Below, piece after piece: positions 27,797 to 37,074 of a DNA stretch of 64,000 nucleotides (the stretch's first letter is position 1; each line of letters begins with the position of its first letter). The notes below the pieces were generated by a model. It saw only the letters and a list, made by a program, of their open reading frames with translations. It ran no database searches and was not told the DNA's origin. The translations under genes were made by a program, and so were the position numbers. The stretch comes from JBGRQA01 sp041725895 (GTDB lineage: Bacteria; Bacteroidota; Bacteroidia; Bacteroidales; Marinifilaceae): positions 1 to 64,000 of the forward strand of contig JBGRQA010000017.1 in NCBI GenBank assembly GCA_041725895.1. Reading direction: 5' to 3'.

Positions 27797-28077
27797 CGAT
27801 TTTAATGAAACATTAGGTTGTTAAAGACGATATAGAATTTACGAAATTTTACTTAAATAAATGCAAATAAAATCCGAAATAGTTGCAGAGAATCAGTTTG
27901 TTGGGTGTTGTTGTGCTGCAGGTGGTAGTTCTGGGGTGTAGCGTGTTTTTTGCTTTTTGAGATGATTGAAGTTGGCTTTACATTTAAGGTAATGGACTAT
28001 TTTTAGATTGGAATCAGGCTATGACAATAGCTGTTGGCTTTCCCATTATCGGTTGATCCTTTTCCGCATCTCAATGT

Positions 28078-28287
28078 CAGATCGGAACCCCATGAAAAAG
28101 CCTTCCTACTCCATAACTGCAGCTTCGTACCTTACAAATTCGGACTGGAACTGTTCTCCGGCAGCTTCGTACCGGGCAAAGTCGGGTTGGAACCGTATAG
28201 ATTCAACGTGGAACCAGGCAGTTGCGGGTTAGAACTCTACAAGTTCAGGTCGGAACTCCTCAAAATCAGCTTGGAACCAGGTAAACG
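28078..28287. repeat. Second 21-bp tandem array
   Basis: Ten successive 21-base monomers are visible, approximately CAGCTTGGAACCnnnnAAAnT. Examples are CGGGTTGGAACCGTATAGAT (28183), CAACGTGGAACCAGGCAGTT (28204) and CAGCTTGGAACCAGGTAAAC (28267). Sequence is more diverged than in the 17.6-kb array, but the period is exact and the TTGGAACC core followed by AAA is shared. Open frames through it follow from the period being a multiple of 3. It lies between divergent genes. Confidence 0.8.
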
Positions 28288-28638
28288 CAACGAAAATAGC
28301 GGGGTGAAAGGTCGTTGGATATTCTAAAGCATAATCGAACCTTCATAAGTAGCTTTAACGAAACAGGCATTGGTCCCGATAGTGAATAAATTTTGGGAAG
28401 GGCTCCGACCGTGTTCCGGATGTATTCCTTTTGAAATTGGTAGGAGATGAATTTAACCTTTTGTTAATATTATTGTTGTTTACAATTCTTGTTGAATAGA
28501 ATATTTAGTTAAGTTTGTGAAGATGCGAAATTCCCTTCTCCCCTGGGAAAGGAGGAAATACAAGTCTGTAGAAGGTTCTGTGGCCAGATGGCAAAGCTTT
28601 CTACCTTAATTAGTAAACTACAATCAAATTTTATCCTG
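28288..28638. other. Intergenic stretch after the second array
   Basis: Degenerate repeat sequence fades out near 28310. The remainder shows no gene, RNA or clear promoter. Confidence 0.5.
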
Positions 28639-29583
28639 ATGAAAATCATATCCCCTATTTTAGTTTTCCTTACTTGCTTTGTGAATGCTCTGCCAGCGCA
28701 AGAAATAACACTTCCTTTAGAGATGAAAGGCAGTCATCTATCTTCGCAATGGCAACTGAATAGCAGTATCGGAGCAAATGTGTTTTTGGAAACAGGATTT
28801 CCGAAAGTTGTTTTTAATGAAATTTTTGTCAAAGAGCATTTAATAGAGTTGAATGTTAAAATGGTAGAAGCCCCCGAAAATAAAAATATTTCGTTGTGGG
28901 GTGGAAATCGAAAATATAAGGTATCCTACCTTATTAATGATACCATAACTATTAATGGGAAGCGAGTAGAAATGGACGCATTGGTTGTTGATTTTACTCC
29001 CATAAAAGCATGGAAGAATTACGACATTATCTATCCTATTCTTGATTTGAAAGGCAGAATTGAAATCAATATCAAGGATCGGTATATGAAGATTCTGGAT
29101 TCTGCAAGTAATCTTCCGGAAGGTTTTCATTCCTATAAGGTGAATAAAGACAAGGATACGAAAGGCCTTTATCTTAGCACCAATTTACGTGTATACGATA
29201 CCTTAGGGGGGAAGGAAGAGTTGTCCGGAAACTTTCTATTGGATTTAGGGGCTGGTAATGCTTTCATGCTAAACAAGAATCGACAGGAAGTTTTGACCTT
29301 CGTTCAGCAAACCGACAGAATGCATTTGAAAGACTCTACCCGTATTCCTTCACCGGGGAAGAGAAATCTTTCCATTATAATGCCTCAACGCATCGAAATT
29401 GACAACATCGAAATCAAAGGGACCTTTATTCCAGCTTTGAAATTCTTTGCCTCTAAAAAGTCAAATAAATACGTAGGATGTATAGGCAACAAATTCTTCA
29501 GGAATTTTGTACTCATTTTCGATTTCGAGAATAGTACAATCTATCTCAAGCCCAATACGGATAGGATTGTAATGCTGAAATAA
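28639..29583 (+). CDS. Aspartic-protease-like protein, probably inactive
   Basis: This 314-residue exported protein has a signal peptide MKIISPILVFLTCFVNALPA. Two pseudo-symmetric lobes are suggested by VFLETGFPKVVFN (E51 where retropepsins have Asp) and FLLDLGAGNAFML (D202, DLG in place of DTG). It resembles the retropepsin-like aspartyl protease domains found in Bacteroidota exported proteins, but the first catalytic aspartate is Glu and the second motif is altered. The ATG at 28639 is preferred because it begins the signal peptide. A gene with intact DTG motifs follows 213 bases later, so the two may be related in function. Confidence 0.68.
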   Translation: MKIISPILVFLTCFVNALPAQEITLPLEMKGSHLSSQWQLNSSIGANVFLETGFPKVVFNEIFVKEHLIELNVKMVEAPENKNISLWGGNRKYKVSYLINDTITINGKRVEMDALVVDFTPIKAWKNYDIIYPILDLKGRIEINIKDRYMKILDSASNLPEGFHSYKVNKDKDTKGLYLSTNLRVYDTLGGKEELSGNFLLDLGAGNAFMLNKNRQEVLTFVQQTDRMHLKDSTRIPSPGKRNLSIIMPQRIEIDNIEIKGTFIPALKFFASKKSNKYVGCIGNKFFRNFVLIFDFENSTIYLKPNTDRIVMLK

Positions 29584-29796
29584 ACTGACAAAATATAAAA
29601 TGTATATTCCTGTTAATTTGATAGCACTTGAAATTAAAGGTAATTGTTCTCCAATGCTAAATTTTAGGACAGGATTAATGGTTACAGAAGTAGGAGTCTT
29701 AAATTAAAACTTGATACAACATTATAACCCTTCCTGAAAATAGGGAGATCGTGCTATATCTACGAAACCTTTGCAGGGAATAAAAAATTAAATTTT

Positions 29797-31104
29797 ATGA
29801 GATTGAATCAACTTTACAGAATTACTATTCTTTTCACCACAGGCCTGATATTATTTGGGACCCCTATTTATTCACAATCTCCCAATGAGGTGATTGGCAA
29901 ATTGGTGGGTGGGGACGATCTGTTTGAACTTCAAAAGCAGCATCGTCAATTAAAAGACAGTATAATTCCAATGCTTGATTATTTATCAGAATCAGTGCTC
30001 GCAACAGCCTTTAATCAATCAGAAAAAGGGATTAAAGCCCTTGATATATTGCTTGGCAGTGAGTCTTTTCAGCAACAATTAGGTCCGTCAAATATAACGA
30101 ATTTGACTATGTTACATGCCAATTTATGTGAAGACGGATATCATTATAAAGAAGCAGCAGAGGTATTGCAATCATTTCTGGAGAAGACAAAATCGGAAGA
30201 TTTGGGACAAATGAGGCCTCTGATTCAGCAGAAATTGGAGATTAACTTAATTCTGGCAGAGCAAGCTCCAATGAGAGTTACTCGTCTGAGTAAGGATTGT
30301 GAAATAAGGTATAATTTGGAAAATACAGGACGAGGACAGTCATTATTTGTTGAGGCTAAAATAAATGGTAAGGCTTTACCCATGATTTTTGATACAGGTT
30401 GTCCCAAATACAATTTCATATCAGAACGTGTTGCCAAAGAATTTGGAATAACAAAACTTGTTGACTCTATTCCTCTCACAGGTGTGGGAAAAGGTTTTGC
30501 CTGGATTGGGATAGCAGACAGCCTAAGTTTAGGTGATGTAACTTGTTATAATCCGTTGTTCTATATTGCTCAGGAAACTGCGGCCGATAGTGTGCATGGT
30601 GCAGATGCAGTGTTGGGTGCCGATCTCTTTAATGCTTTGGGAGAAGTCCAATTCTATCCTGAGAAAAAGAAGATTGTTTTTCCTGTTAATCTTACCGCCT
30701 TACCGGCTTCAGGGCATAATATGGTGATGAAAAACAGGCAGCCTTACCTTAAATTGAATCAAAAAGGGAAATCGATGCTGATGCACTTTGATACTGGTAA
30801 TGTTAAAACCTATATGACTCCTCTTTTTTATAAGGCAAATAGTAGCTTGGTTGAAGAGCTAGGCGTTAAAGATTCACTGAGAATCGGAGGGTTTGGAGGT
30901 GTTTCTGTACACAAAAGTTATCGATTACCCTTTTTGTCTTTTGAATTGGCAGGTACAAATTTTAAGTTACCTAACCTTGATGTTTCTACAGAAGGAGCTA
31001 TGGAAATGTGGTGTGAATCTGGTGTTTTAGGTGTTGATTTTATACAGCAGTTTACAAGGATAATTGTTAGTTATAAGGATATGTTTGTTAAAATAGAAAA
31101 TTGA
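29797..31104 (+). CDS. Two-lobed retropepsin-like aspartic protease, exported
   Basis: This 435-residue protein carries a signal peptide (ILFTTGLILFGTPIYSQS). Residues about 30-160 form a helical, TPR-like region. Two aspartyl protease lobes follow, each with an intact DTG: MIFDTGCPKYNF (D199) and MHFDTGNVKTYM (D332). The later LGADLFNALGEVQFYPEKKK and LGVDFIQQF segments match the end of each lobe. A single chain with two DTG motifs is pepsin-like in layout, but the lobes resemble bacterial retropepsins. It is probably periplasmic or on the surface. The substrate is unknown. Confidence 0.8.
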   Translation: MRLNQLYRITILFTTGLILFGTPIYSQSPNEVIGKLVGGDDLFELQKQHRQLKDSIIPMLDYLSESVLATAFNQSEKGIKALDILLGSESFQQQLGPSNITNLTMLHANLCEDGYHYKEAAEVLQSFLEKTKSEDLGQMRPLIQQKLEINLILAEQAPMRVTRLSKDCEIRYNLENTGRGQSLFVEAKINGKALPMIFDTGCPKYNFISERVAKEFGITKLVDSIPLTGVGKGFAWIGIADSLSLGDVTCYNPLFYIAQETAADSVHGADAVLGADLFNALGEVQFYPEKKKIVFPVNLTALPASGHNMVMKNRQPYLKLNQKGKSMLMHFDTGNVKTYMTPLFYKANSSLVEELGVKDSLRIGGFGGVSVHKSYRLPFLSFELAGTNFKLPNLDVSTEGAMEMWCESGVLGVDFIQQFTRIIVSYKDMFVKIEN

Positions 31105-31248
31105 CACAGACAGGTCTTGACAGTATATCCTGTATGTTCTGCGATGAAATTTATAGTGAGACAAAATATGCAGGGATTCGACTGGAAAGATCGCTGTAAG
31201 CCAAGTAAGAGAAAAAAATCAATTTGATTATATAAGAATAAAACAAGA

Positions 31249-31671
31249 ATGATTCAATCTATTGTGCACATCGCTTTAGTTGTAAAGGATTACGATGAAG
31301 CGATAGAATTTTATACTAAGAAATTAAACTTTACACTGGTGGAGGACACTTACCAACCGGAACAGGACAAACGCTGGGTTGTGGTTTCCCCTCCCGGTTC
31401 CATCGGAACCACCATTCTGCTTGCCCGGGCCTCCAAACCGGAGCAGGAACCCTTTGTTGGGAATCAGGCAGGGGGGAGAGTCTTCCTGTTTTTGAATACC
31501 GATGACTTTTGGCGGGATTATCATGATATGGTTGGAAAAGGAATCGAGTTTGTGCGGGAACCCAAGGAACAGGATTATGGGATGGTGGCCGTATTCAAGG
31601 ATCTTTATGGCAACCTGTGGGATCTGCTTCAACTGAATCCGGAGCATCCGATTGCTAAAAGAATGAAATAG
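31249..31671 (+). CDS. VOC-family (glyoxalase/bleomycin resistance) protein
   Basis: This 140-residue protein is built from two beta-alpha-beta-beta-beta modules. It begins with IVHIALVVKDYDEAIEFYTK, whose His is a usual metal ligand, and ends with MVAVFKDLYGNLWDLLQ, whose last acidic/Gln positions match the second half site. Related proteins include small lyases, dioxygenases and antibiotic-binding proteins, so the reaction is not predictable. It appears monocistronic. Confidence 0.85.
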   Translation: MIQSIVHIALVVKDYDEAIEFYTKKLNFTLVEDTYQPEQDKRWVVVSPPGSIGTTILLARASKPEQEPFVGNQAGGRVFLFLNTDDFWRDYHDMVGKGIEFVREPKEQDYGMVAVFKDLYGNLWDLLQLNPEHPIAKRMK

Positions 31672-31797
31672 TAAGTGGTTCTTATTTGCCAATTTGGTTT
31701 GAATAAAGCAACCTCTCCGAATGGATGAAATTTTCTTTTAATTAGAGTTTAGTAGTAAAGACCAAAACAAAATATTGTGAATCGAGATAGAATTGTA

Positions 31798-32670
31798 ATG
31801 GAAAATAGAAACCGGGGGTGGAAAAAGGTACTGCTTTTTGTGTTGCCCTATGCATTTATTGCGGGGATCTTTCAATTGATAGGGATGATTATAGCAGGGG
31901 TAGATACACAGGATATGTACTATCCTTATTCATCCGGTCAAAAGTTACTGGTTGGTGCTTTCGACTGTATGGGGACTTTTCTTGTACTTTGGATTTTTAT
32001 GCGCTTTGTCGATAAGGAAAAGTTTATTCACCTCGGATTTAGTGTGAAAAATCGCTTCAGGGAAGTAATTCTTGGGATAGGTATAGGAGCATTAATTCTT
32101 GGTGGTGGTTTTCTGGTTTTATTGGCCCAAAATGAAATCCGTTGGGAGCGGATCTTATTCGATTCGCATGAGCTCTTAATCTCTTTGGGGCTCTATCTGA
32201 TCGTTGCGTTGGTCGAAGAGACTTTGTTCAGAGGCTACGTTTTAAGGAATTTGATGGGCTCGTTCAATAAATACCTGGCCCTTGTTGTCTCCTCAATTCT
32301 TTTTGCGGCAATGCACGGATTTAATCCCAATCTTAATCTCTGGGGATTGTTAAATTTGTTCCTGGCCGGTTTGTTGTTGGGCATGCCGTACATTTATTCT
32401 AAAAATTTATGGTTTCCCATTGCCATGCATTTTAGTTGGAATTTCTTTCAAACCCATTTGGGCTTCAATGTGAGTGGCCAGGATTCCTACTCTATCGTTG
32501 AGTTTAGTATTCCGGAAGGAAATTTATTTAATGGAGGAGCCTTTGGTTTTGAAGGTTCAATACTGGCTGTTGTGGCTCAAATAGTTGCGGTCTTATTGGT
32601 TTGGCAGTACTACTGCAAGAGGGAGAGAAGCAGAACAATGCTCTCTGAATCACTACCGGCGAATCCTTAA
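31798..32670 (+). CDS. CPBP-family intramembrane metalloprotease
   Basis: This is a polytopic inner-membrane protein of 290 residues, related to type II CAAX prenyl endopeptidases. The family motifs are intact: EETLFRG (E140 and E141), the histidine in FAAMHGFNPN (H173) and MHFSWNF (H211), which together form the glutamate-activated catalytic site. Eight or so hydrophobic segments are visible. In bacteria such proteases are often linked to bacteriocin immunity or processing, but here there is no RiPP gene nearby. The ATG at 31798 is chosen over an upstream GTG at 31777. Confidence 0.87.
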   Translation: MENRNRGWKKVLLFVLPYAFIAGIFQLIGMIIAGVDTQDMYYPYSSGQKLLVGAFDCMGTFLVLWIFMRFVDKEKFIHLGFSVKNRFREVILGIGIGALILGGGFLVLLAQNEIRWERILFDSHELLISLGLYLIVALVEETLFRGYVLRNLMGSFNKYLALVVSSILFAAMHGFNPNLNLWGLLNLFLAGLLLGMPYIYSKNLWFPIAMHFSWNFFQTHLGFNVSGQDSYSIVEFSIPEGNLFNGGAFGFEGSILAVVAQIVAVLLVWQYYCKRERSRTMLSESLPANP

Positions 32671-32701
32671 GTTGGTAAAAGGGAGCATAGAATTTAAAGG
32701 G

Positions 32702-32826
32702 GATGTCCAAAAATGAAGAATAGTTCAATTTGATGTCATCCTGAATTTATTTCAGGATCCCATTTTCAACGTACTACAGGTTCTGAAACAAGTTTAGAGT
32801 GATCTATAGTTTCATTTTTGGACATC
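32702..32826. repeat. MITE-like element with 16-bp terminal inverted repeats
   Basis: Perfect 16-base arms (GATGTCCAAAAATGAA at 32702-32717, TTCATTTTTGGACATC at 32811-32826) enclose about 93 bases. Within them, TCATCCTGAATTTATTTCAG followed by GATC forms its own hairpin, of a kind common between genes in this phylum. It contains no coding sequence. No target-site duplication was confirmed. Confidence 0.65.
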
Positions 32827-33210
32827 ATCATTGTTCTAGTTTCTGAAGGGCAGTCGGGCAATAGAAGTATAAAAAAAGCGACAACATATATTCTGATACT
32901 TGTAATTGTTTTAATGCAACAAAGTTCAGTAGGAGTTGCGTACCCCTTATTTTGAAGTATCTGTTTTGAAGCGAAGAATGCCCCCTTTGTACAGAGAAAC
33001 AGACTATTCTAACACAAGGCTGTTACGAGGGCCTAATGTCATAGTGTAAGCAACTATTATTCTCTGGATTCTATGTAATGCCTGGCGTGTTTTTTTTTGA
33101 ATATTGTGCGTAATTTGTTTATAACTAGTTATATTTACTTCTGGAGGTGGTTTTCTGCATGAAAACAATTGGGCGGTTTGATTGTATTACTATCAATAAT
33201 ACCAAAGCCG
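32827..33210. other. Intergenic region upstream of the pnt operon
   Basis: No gene seen. The open frame at 33147-33350 overlaps the real pntAA frame out of phase. No clear -33/-7 pair was found. Confidence 0.5.
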
Positions 33211-34338
33211 ATGATTTTAGGACTATTGAAGGAAGTAGAACCGGAACAGCGTGTAGCTATGCTACCGGAAATTGTAGCCCGGCTTGTTCAAAAGCAGGTG
33301 GAGGTGCTTGTAGAAAACCATGCAGGTGCAGGGGCTTTTCACAGCGATGAGGCATATCGTGATTCCGGAGCCCGAGTTGTAAGCAGGGGCGAAGTTATAG
33401 AAAAGGCTGAACTGTTGGTTCGCATCGGCAAACCCTCACTTGATTTGATCCAGGAGCTTTCCAACAACCAGGTTTGGCTGAGTCAGTACAATCCCTTGTG
33501 GCATAATGAGCTGGTGAAAGCATTTCAAAGTAAGGGAATCACCAGTTTTAGTATGGATACCATTCCCAGAATCACCAGGGCTCAGTCTATGGATGTTCTT
33601 TCCTCTATGGCTACGGTTGCCGGTTATAAAGCGGTACTGCAGGCTGCCGATGAACTTCCCCACTTCTTTCCCATGTTTATGACGGCGGCCGGAACTATTC
33701 GTCCTGCTACCGTATTAGTATTGGGTGCCGGTGTTGCCGGATTGCAGGCAATTGCTATCGCGCGAAAGTTGGGGGCACAGGTAGAAGCCTTTGATGTTCG
33801 GGCGGCTGTAAAAGAGGAAGTGATGAGTTTGGGTGCCAAGTTCGTAGAAGTTGAAGGAGCCGAAGACGACAGTTCGGCCGGAGGGTATGCAGTAGAGCAA
33901 AGCGATGTCTTTCAAAAGAAGCAGCAGGAGGTGATCAATCGTCATGCCTCCGGGGCAGATGTCATTATTTGCACCGCTCAAATACCGGGTCGAAAGGCTC
34001 CCCTTTTGCTTCCCAAAGAGGCATTAGAAGGAATGAGGCCTGGTTCTGTAATTATTGATCTAGCAGCTTCCAGCGGAGGCAATTGCGAACTGACAAAAGA
34101 CAATGAAAAGGTTGTTCACAAGGAGGTGAAGATTATCGGGCAATCCGAATACGCTTCACTGATGCCGGTGGATGCCAGTAAAATGTTCGGACAGAATGTA
34201 TTTAATTTCCTGCAACTCCTAATTGCAGACGATGGTTCTTTGCATCTGAATTTTGAAGATGATATTGTGAAAGGAACCTGTATTACTCATAAGGGGAAAA
34301 TCCTGAACGAGCGGGTCAAATCAGTTGTTGAATCCTAA
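33211..34338 (+). CDS. pntAA: NAD(P) transhydrogenase, NAD-binding alpha-1 subunit
   Basis: This is the soluble domain I of the proton-translocating transhydrogenase, which passes hydride from NADH to NADP+ using the proton gradient. It has 375 residues from the ATG at 33211. It begins MILGLLKEVEPEQRVAMLPE, the classic start of alanine dehydrogenase/PntA proteins, and carries the Rossmann motif VLGAGVAGLQAIAIARKLGA and the mobile-loop-type region near SSAGGYAVEQSD. It lacks the membrane part, which is encoded by the next gene, so this is the three-gene split form. An 11-base gap separates it from pntAB. Confidence 0.93.
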   Translation: MILGLLKEVEPEQRVAMLPEIVARLVQKQVEVLVENHAGAGAFHSDEAYRDSGARVVSRGEVIEKAELLVRIGKPSLDLIQELSNNQVWLSQYNPLWHNELVKAFQSKGITSFSMDTIPRITRAQSMDVLSSMATVAGYKAVLQAADELPHFFPMFMTAAGTIRPATVLVLGAGVAGLQAIAIARKLGAQVEAFDVRAAVKEEVMSLGAKFVEVEGAEDDSSAGGYAVEQSDVFQKKQQEVINRHASGADVIICTAQIPGRKAPLLLPKEALEGMRPGSVIIDLAASSGGNCELTKDNEKVVHKEVKIIGQSEYASLMPVDASKMFGQNVFNFLQLLIADDGSLHLNFEDDIVKGTCITHKGKILNERVKSVVES

Positions 34339-34349
34339 TTCTACATCTT

Positions 34350-34661
34350 ATGGAACAGATATTAGTTTACTTTTTTACTTATAAGGAAGCCATCTTTATT
34401 ATTGCCCTGTCTATTTTTCTGGGGATCGAAGTGATATCCAATGTTCCTTCGGTGCTACATACGCCACTTATGTCGGGAGCCAATGCCATTAGTGGGGTAA
34501 TTATTATTGGTGGTATTATTTTGCTTGGTCATGCCGATGCTTCAATGATCTCGTTGGAGTTGATCCTGGGGTTTTTTGCCGTGATCTTCGGAACCCTCAA
34601 TGTGGTGGGGGGATTTGTGGTGACGGATCGCATGTTGGAAATGTTTAAGAAGAAGAAATAG
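34350..34661 (+). CDS. pntAB: NAD(P) transhydrogenase, membrane alpha-2 subunit
   Basis: This 103-residue inner-membrane subunit forms part of the proton channel (domain II). It has three or four hydrophobic segments and the typical SVLHTPLMSGANAISG-like motif (here SNVPSVLHTPLMSGANAISG), which is very conserved in PntAB. It lies 11 bases after pntAA and 6 bases before pntB, in a tight operon. Confidence 0.94.
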   Translation: MEQILVYFFTYKEAIFIIALSIFLGIEVISNVPSVLHTPLMSGANAISGVIIIGGIILLGHADASMISLELILGFFAVIFGTLNVVGGFVVTDRMLEMFKKKK

Positions 34662-34667
34662 GCTGCT

Positions 34668-36110
34668 ATGGATCAGGTTATCGGAAAATTAAATGGGATT
34701 GATTTTACCATGGGGGAAGCCCTGCTGGAGTTGAGTTATTTGATTTCAGCGCTGCTTTTTGTTGTTGGCCTGAAACTATTGAGTCATCCCGAAACGGCAC
34801 GCCGAGGTAATTTTTATGCCGCAGGAGGCATGTTGCTTGCTATGTTTACCACTCTTCTCCTGCATAAGGATGTTGAAGGAAGTGGGATTGCACTCTCAAA
34901 TCTGTGGTTGATTCTACTAGCCCTGGCAATTGGTTCGGCGAGTGGGTGGATTGTTGCCCGGCGCATCAAAATGACCGCTATGCCACAGTTGGTATCCCTA
35001 TTCAATGCATCGGGAGGAGCTGCTTCGGCTTTGGTCGCTTTGCTTGAATTTCCCAATGCCGATATGGGCCGTCCAGGATCTGTATTGGTTACTCTTCTGG
35101 GCCTGATTATCGGTAGTGTAGCCTTTAGTGGGAGTATGATAGCCTACGGAAAACTTGATGGTAAAGTAGGAGATATCTTTTCAGGATTGATGAAGTATGT
35201 TAATCTGACTTTGCTATTTGGAGTTGTGGCACTTTCGGTATTTATAATGATTGCCGGGCAAACTCCTGAGCAGTTAATTTGGGCCATTTATTTACTTCTG
35301 GCTGTATCCTTGCTCTATGGTGTTCTATTTGTTATGCCGATTGGTGGTGCCGACATGCCTGTGGTGATTTCCTTACTGAATAGTTTTACAGGAATTGCCG
35401 CAGCAATGGCCGGTTTTATCTACAACAACCAGGCTATGATTCTGGGGGGTATTCTTGTGGGGGCAGCTGGTATGATTCTCACCTTGCTGATGTGTAGGGC
35501 CATGAATCGTTCTTTATTGAATGTTATCGTGGGAGCCTTTGGAGGGGGAGGTGCTTCTGCTGCCAGTCAGGAAGGAAGGGATATGAAGGAAATAAGCCTG
35601 AGTGATGCTTCCATTTTGTTGTCCTATTCCAAATCTGTAGTTATTGTCCCAGGGTATGGTTTGGCGGTAGCTCAGGCACAGCATGTTTGTTATGAGTTGG
35701 CTGAATTGTTAAGTAGTAAAGGGGTAACAGTTCGTTATGCCATTCACCCGGTGGCTGGTCGCATGCCTGGTCACATGAATGTATTGCTGGCCGAAGCCGA
35801 CGTGCCCTACAATCAGTTGGTGGAAATGGATAGCATCAACCCGGATATGCCAAACACCGACGTAGTTCTTGTAATCGGAGCCAATGATGTTGTGAATCCG
35901 GCTGCTATTTTCGATCCGGGAAGTCCCATTGCCGGGATGCCCATAATTAATGCCTACCAGTCTAAAAATATCATTGTAATGAAACGTGGGAGAGGAAAAG
36001 GGTATGCAGGTATCGAGAATGAATTGTTTTTTGGGGACAAAACCCGCATGCTTTTTGGTCATGCCAAAGAAAGCCTCCAGAACCTGGTGAACGAGGTGAG
36101 CAACCTTTAG
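34668..36110 (+). CDS. pntB: NAD(P) transhydrogenase beta subunit
   Basis: This 480-residue subunit holds the rest of the proton channel (about nine membrane helices) and the soluble NADP-binding domain III at the C-terminus. The last 170 residues contain VVIVPGYGLAVAQAQHVCYE, VRYAIHPVAGRMPGHMNVLL and VLVIGANDVVNPAA, the family's NADP(H)-site motifs. It completes the pntAA-pntAB-pntB operon. The enzyme supplies NADPH for biosynthesis and redox defence, and could help reductases such as the YqhD-type enzyme, though that link is only inferred. Confidence 0.95.
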   Translation: MDQVIGKLNGIDFTMGEALLELSYLISALLFVVGLKLLSHPETARRGNFYAAGGMLLAMFTTLLLHKDVEGSGIALSNLWLILLALAIGSASGWIVARRIKMTAMPQLVSLFNASGGAASALVALLEFPNADMGRPGSVLVTLLGLIIGSVAFSGSMIAYGKLDGKVGDIFSGLMKYVNLTLLFGVVALSVFIMIAGQTPEQLIWAIYLLLAVSLLYGVLFVMPIGGADMPVVISLLNSFTGIAAAMAGFIYNNQAMILGGILVGAAGMILTLLMCRAMNRSLLNVIVGAFGGGGASAASQEGRDMKEISLSDASILLSYSKSVVIVPGYGLAVAQAQHVCYELAELLSSKGVTVRYAIHPVAGRMPGHMNVLLAEADVPYNQLVEMDSINPDMPNTDVVLVIGANDVVNPAAIFDPGSPIAGMPIINAYQSKNIIVMKRGRGKGYAGIENELFFGDKTRMLFGHAKESLQNLVNEVSNL

Positions 36111-36314
36111 AATTAATACGACATCTGGAATTGCGACCGACGACTGTAAGTAAAAAGGGGACTTTCGCAAAGGATGGTATTCTCAATCTACTTTGTAGGA
36201 GAAATTTGGTTGAAGTTTTGGTAGTCCATTTTTAACATTTCTTATCACCAAGATTCTTGGAATTGTGAAAGACTTCATTTATTTTAGACTCAATAAAAAT
36301 AAGGAGGGTTGATG

Positions 36315-36785
36315 ATGATGCGAAGAATTTTGTTGATTTGCCTCTTGGGCAGCTTTAGTTTTTCAGTAATGGCGCAAACGAAAATGGAGAAAGGAAAGAA
36401 ATACAATACCTTAACGGAAAAGGAGAAGTTTGTAATACTTAAAAAGGGAACGGAATATCCTCATACGGGGAAGTATGTGAACCATAAGGAGAAAGGGGTA
36501 TATGTATGTAAACAGTGCAATGCACCCCTGTATCGTTCGGAGGACAAGTTCGATTCCCATTGCGGTTGGCCCAGCTTTGATGATGAAATTGACGGGGCTG
36601 TTCTTCGGATTCCCGATGCCGATGGTCGACGAACGGAGATTGTTTGCAATAACTGCAAGGGGCATCTGGGGCACGTATTTCTTGGTGAACGATTTACGGA
36701 GAAGAATACCCGGCATTGTGTGAATTCGATTTCGTTAAATTTTATTCCCAAGGAAGAGATGCCGAAAAAGAAAGAAGAAAAATAG
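36315..36785 (+). CDS. msrB: Peptide methionine (R)-S-oxide reductase MsrB, exported
   Basis: This enzyme repairs methionine-R-sulfoxide in proteins. It has a signal peptide (RRILLICLLGSFSFSVMAQ), so it acts outside the cytoplasm. The MsrB domain fills the rest: zinc-binding cysteines at C65/C68 (CKQCNAP) and C111/C114 (CNNCKGH), the HCGWPSF motif, and the catalytic cysteine C135 in RHCVNSISL. An AAGGAGGG site at 36301-36308 is followed by TTG, ATG, ATG and ATG in frame; spacing favours the ATG at 36315 or 36318. A terminator follows. It is a single-domain protein with no MsrA fusion. Confidence 0.92.
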   Translation: MMRRILLICLLGSFSFSVMAQTKMEKGKKYNTLTEKEKFVILKKGTEYPHTGKYVNHKEKGVYVCKQCNAPLYRSEDKFDSHCGWPSFDDEIDGAVLRIPDADGRRTEIVCNNCKGHLGHVFLGERFTEKNTRHCVNSISLNFIPKEEMPKKKEEK

Positions 36786-36813
36786 TTTGTGTAAGGATAG
36801 ATAAGAATGGAAT

Positions 36814-36852
36814 GCCATCAGAATCATAAGGATTTTGGTGGCTTTCTTTTTT
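36814..36852 (+). terminator. Rho-independent terminator after msrB
   Basis: A 12-bp stem (GCCATCAGAATC/GATTTTGGTGGC, two G-T pairs) with a 5-base loop is followed by TTTCTTTTTT. Confidence 0.82.
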
Positions 36853-37074
36853 GTAAGGATAAAATATAATATATTGGACAGATATAATTATGAACATTAA
36901 TGCAGAGCATCTCACTATCTGTTTGAGGATTGCAGTTTTGTGGATGGAATGCATCGATTTTATTGGGAATTTCGGTCCTATTTAGGAGCTGGAAATCCGT
37001 TTTGTTTTTGTAACTTCGTTCTCACTTCCCAATTGGGGAGTATATTTTATTAATTGCTTAAATCCGTATTGCTT

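Noticed and set aside
28008..28327. Open frames through the second 21-bp array
   Set aside because: Same cause as in the first array. The residue pattern is only a 7-residue echo of the DNA repeat, and two frames are open together.
33147..33350. 67-residue open frame in front of pntAA
   Set aside because: It overlaps the start of pntAA in a different frame and has an amino-acid composition typical of a shadow frame.
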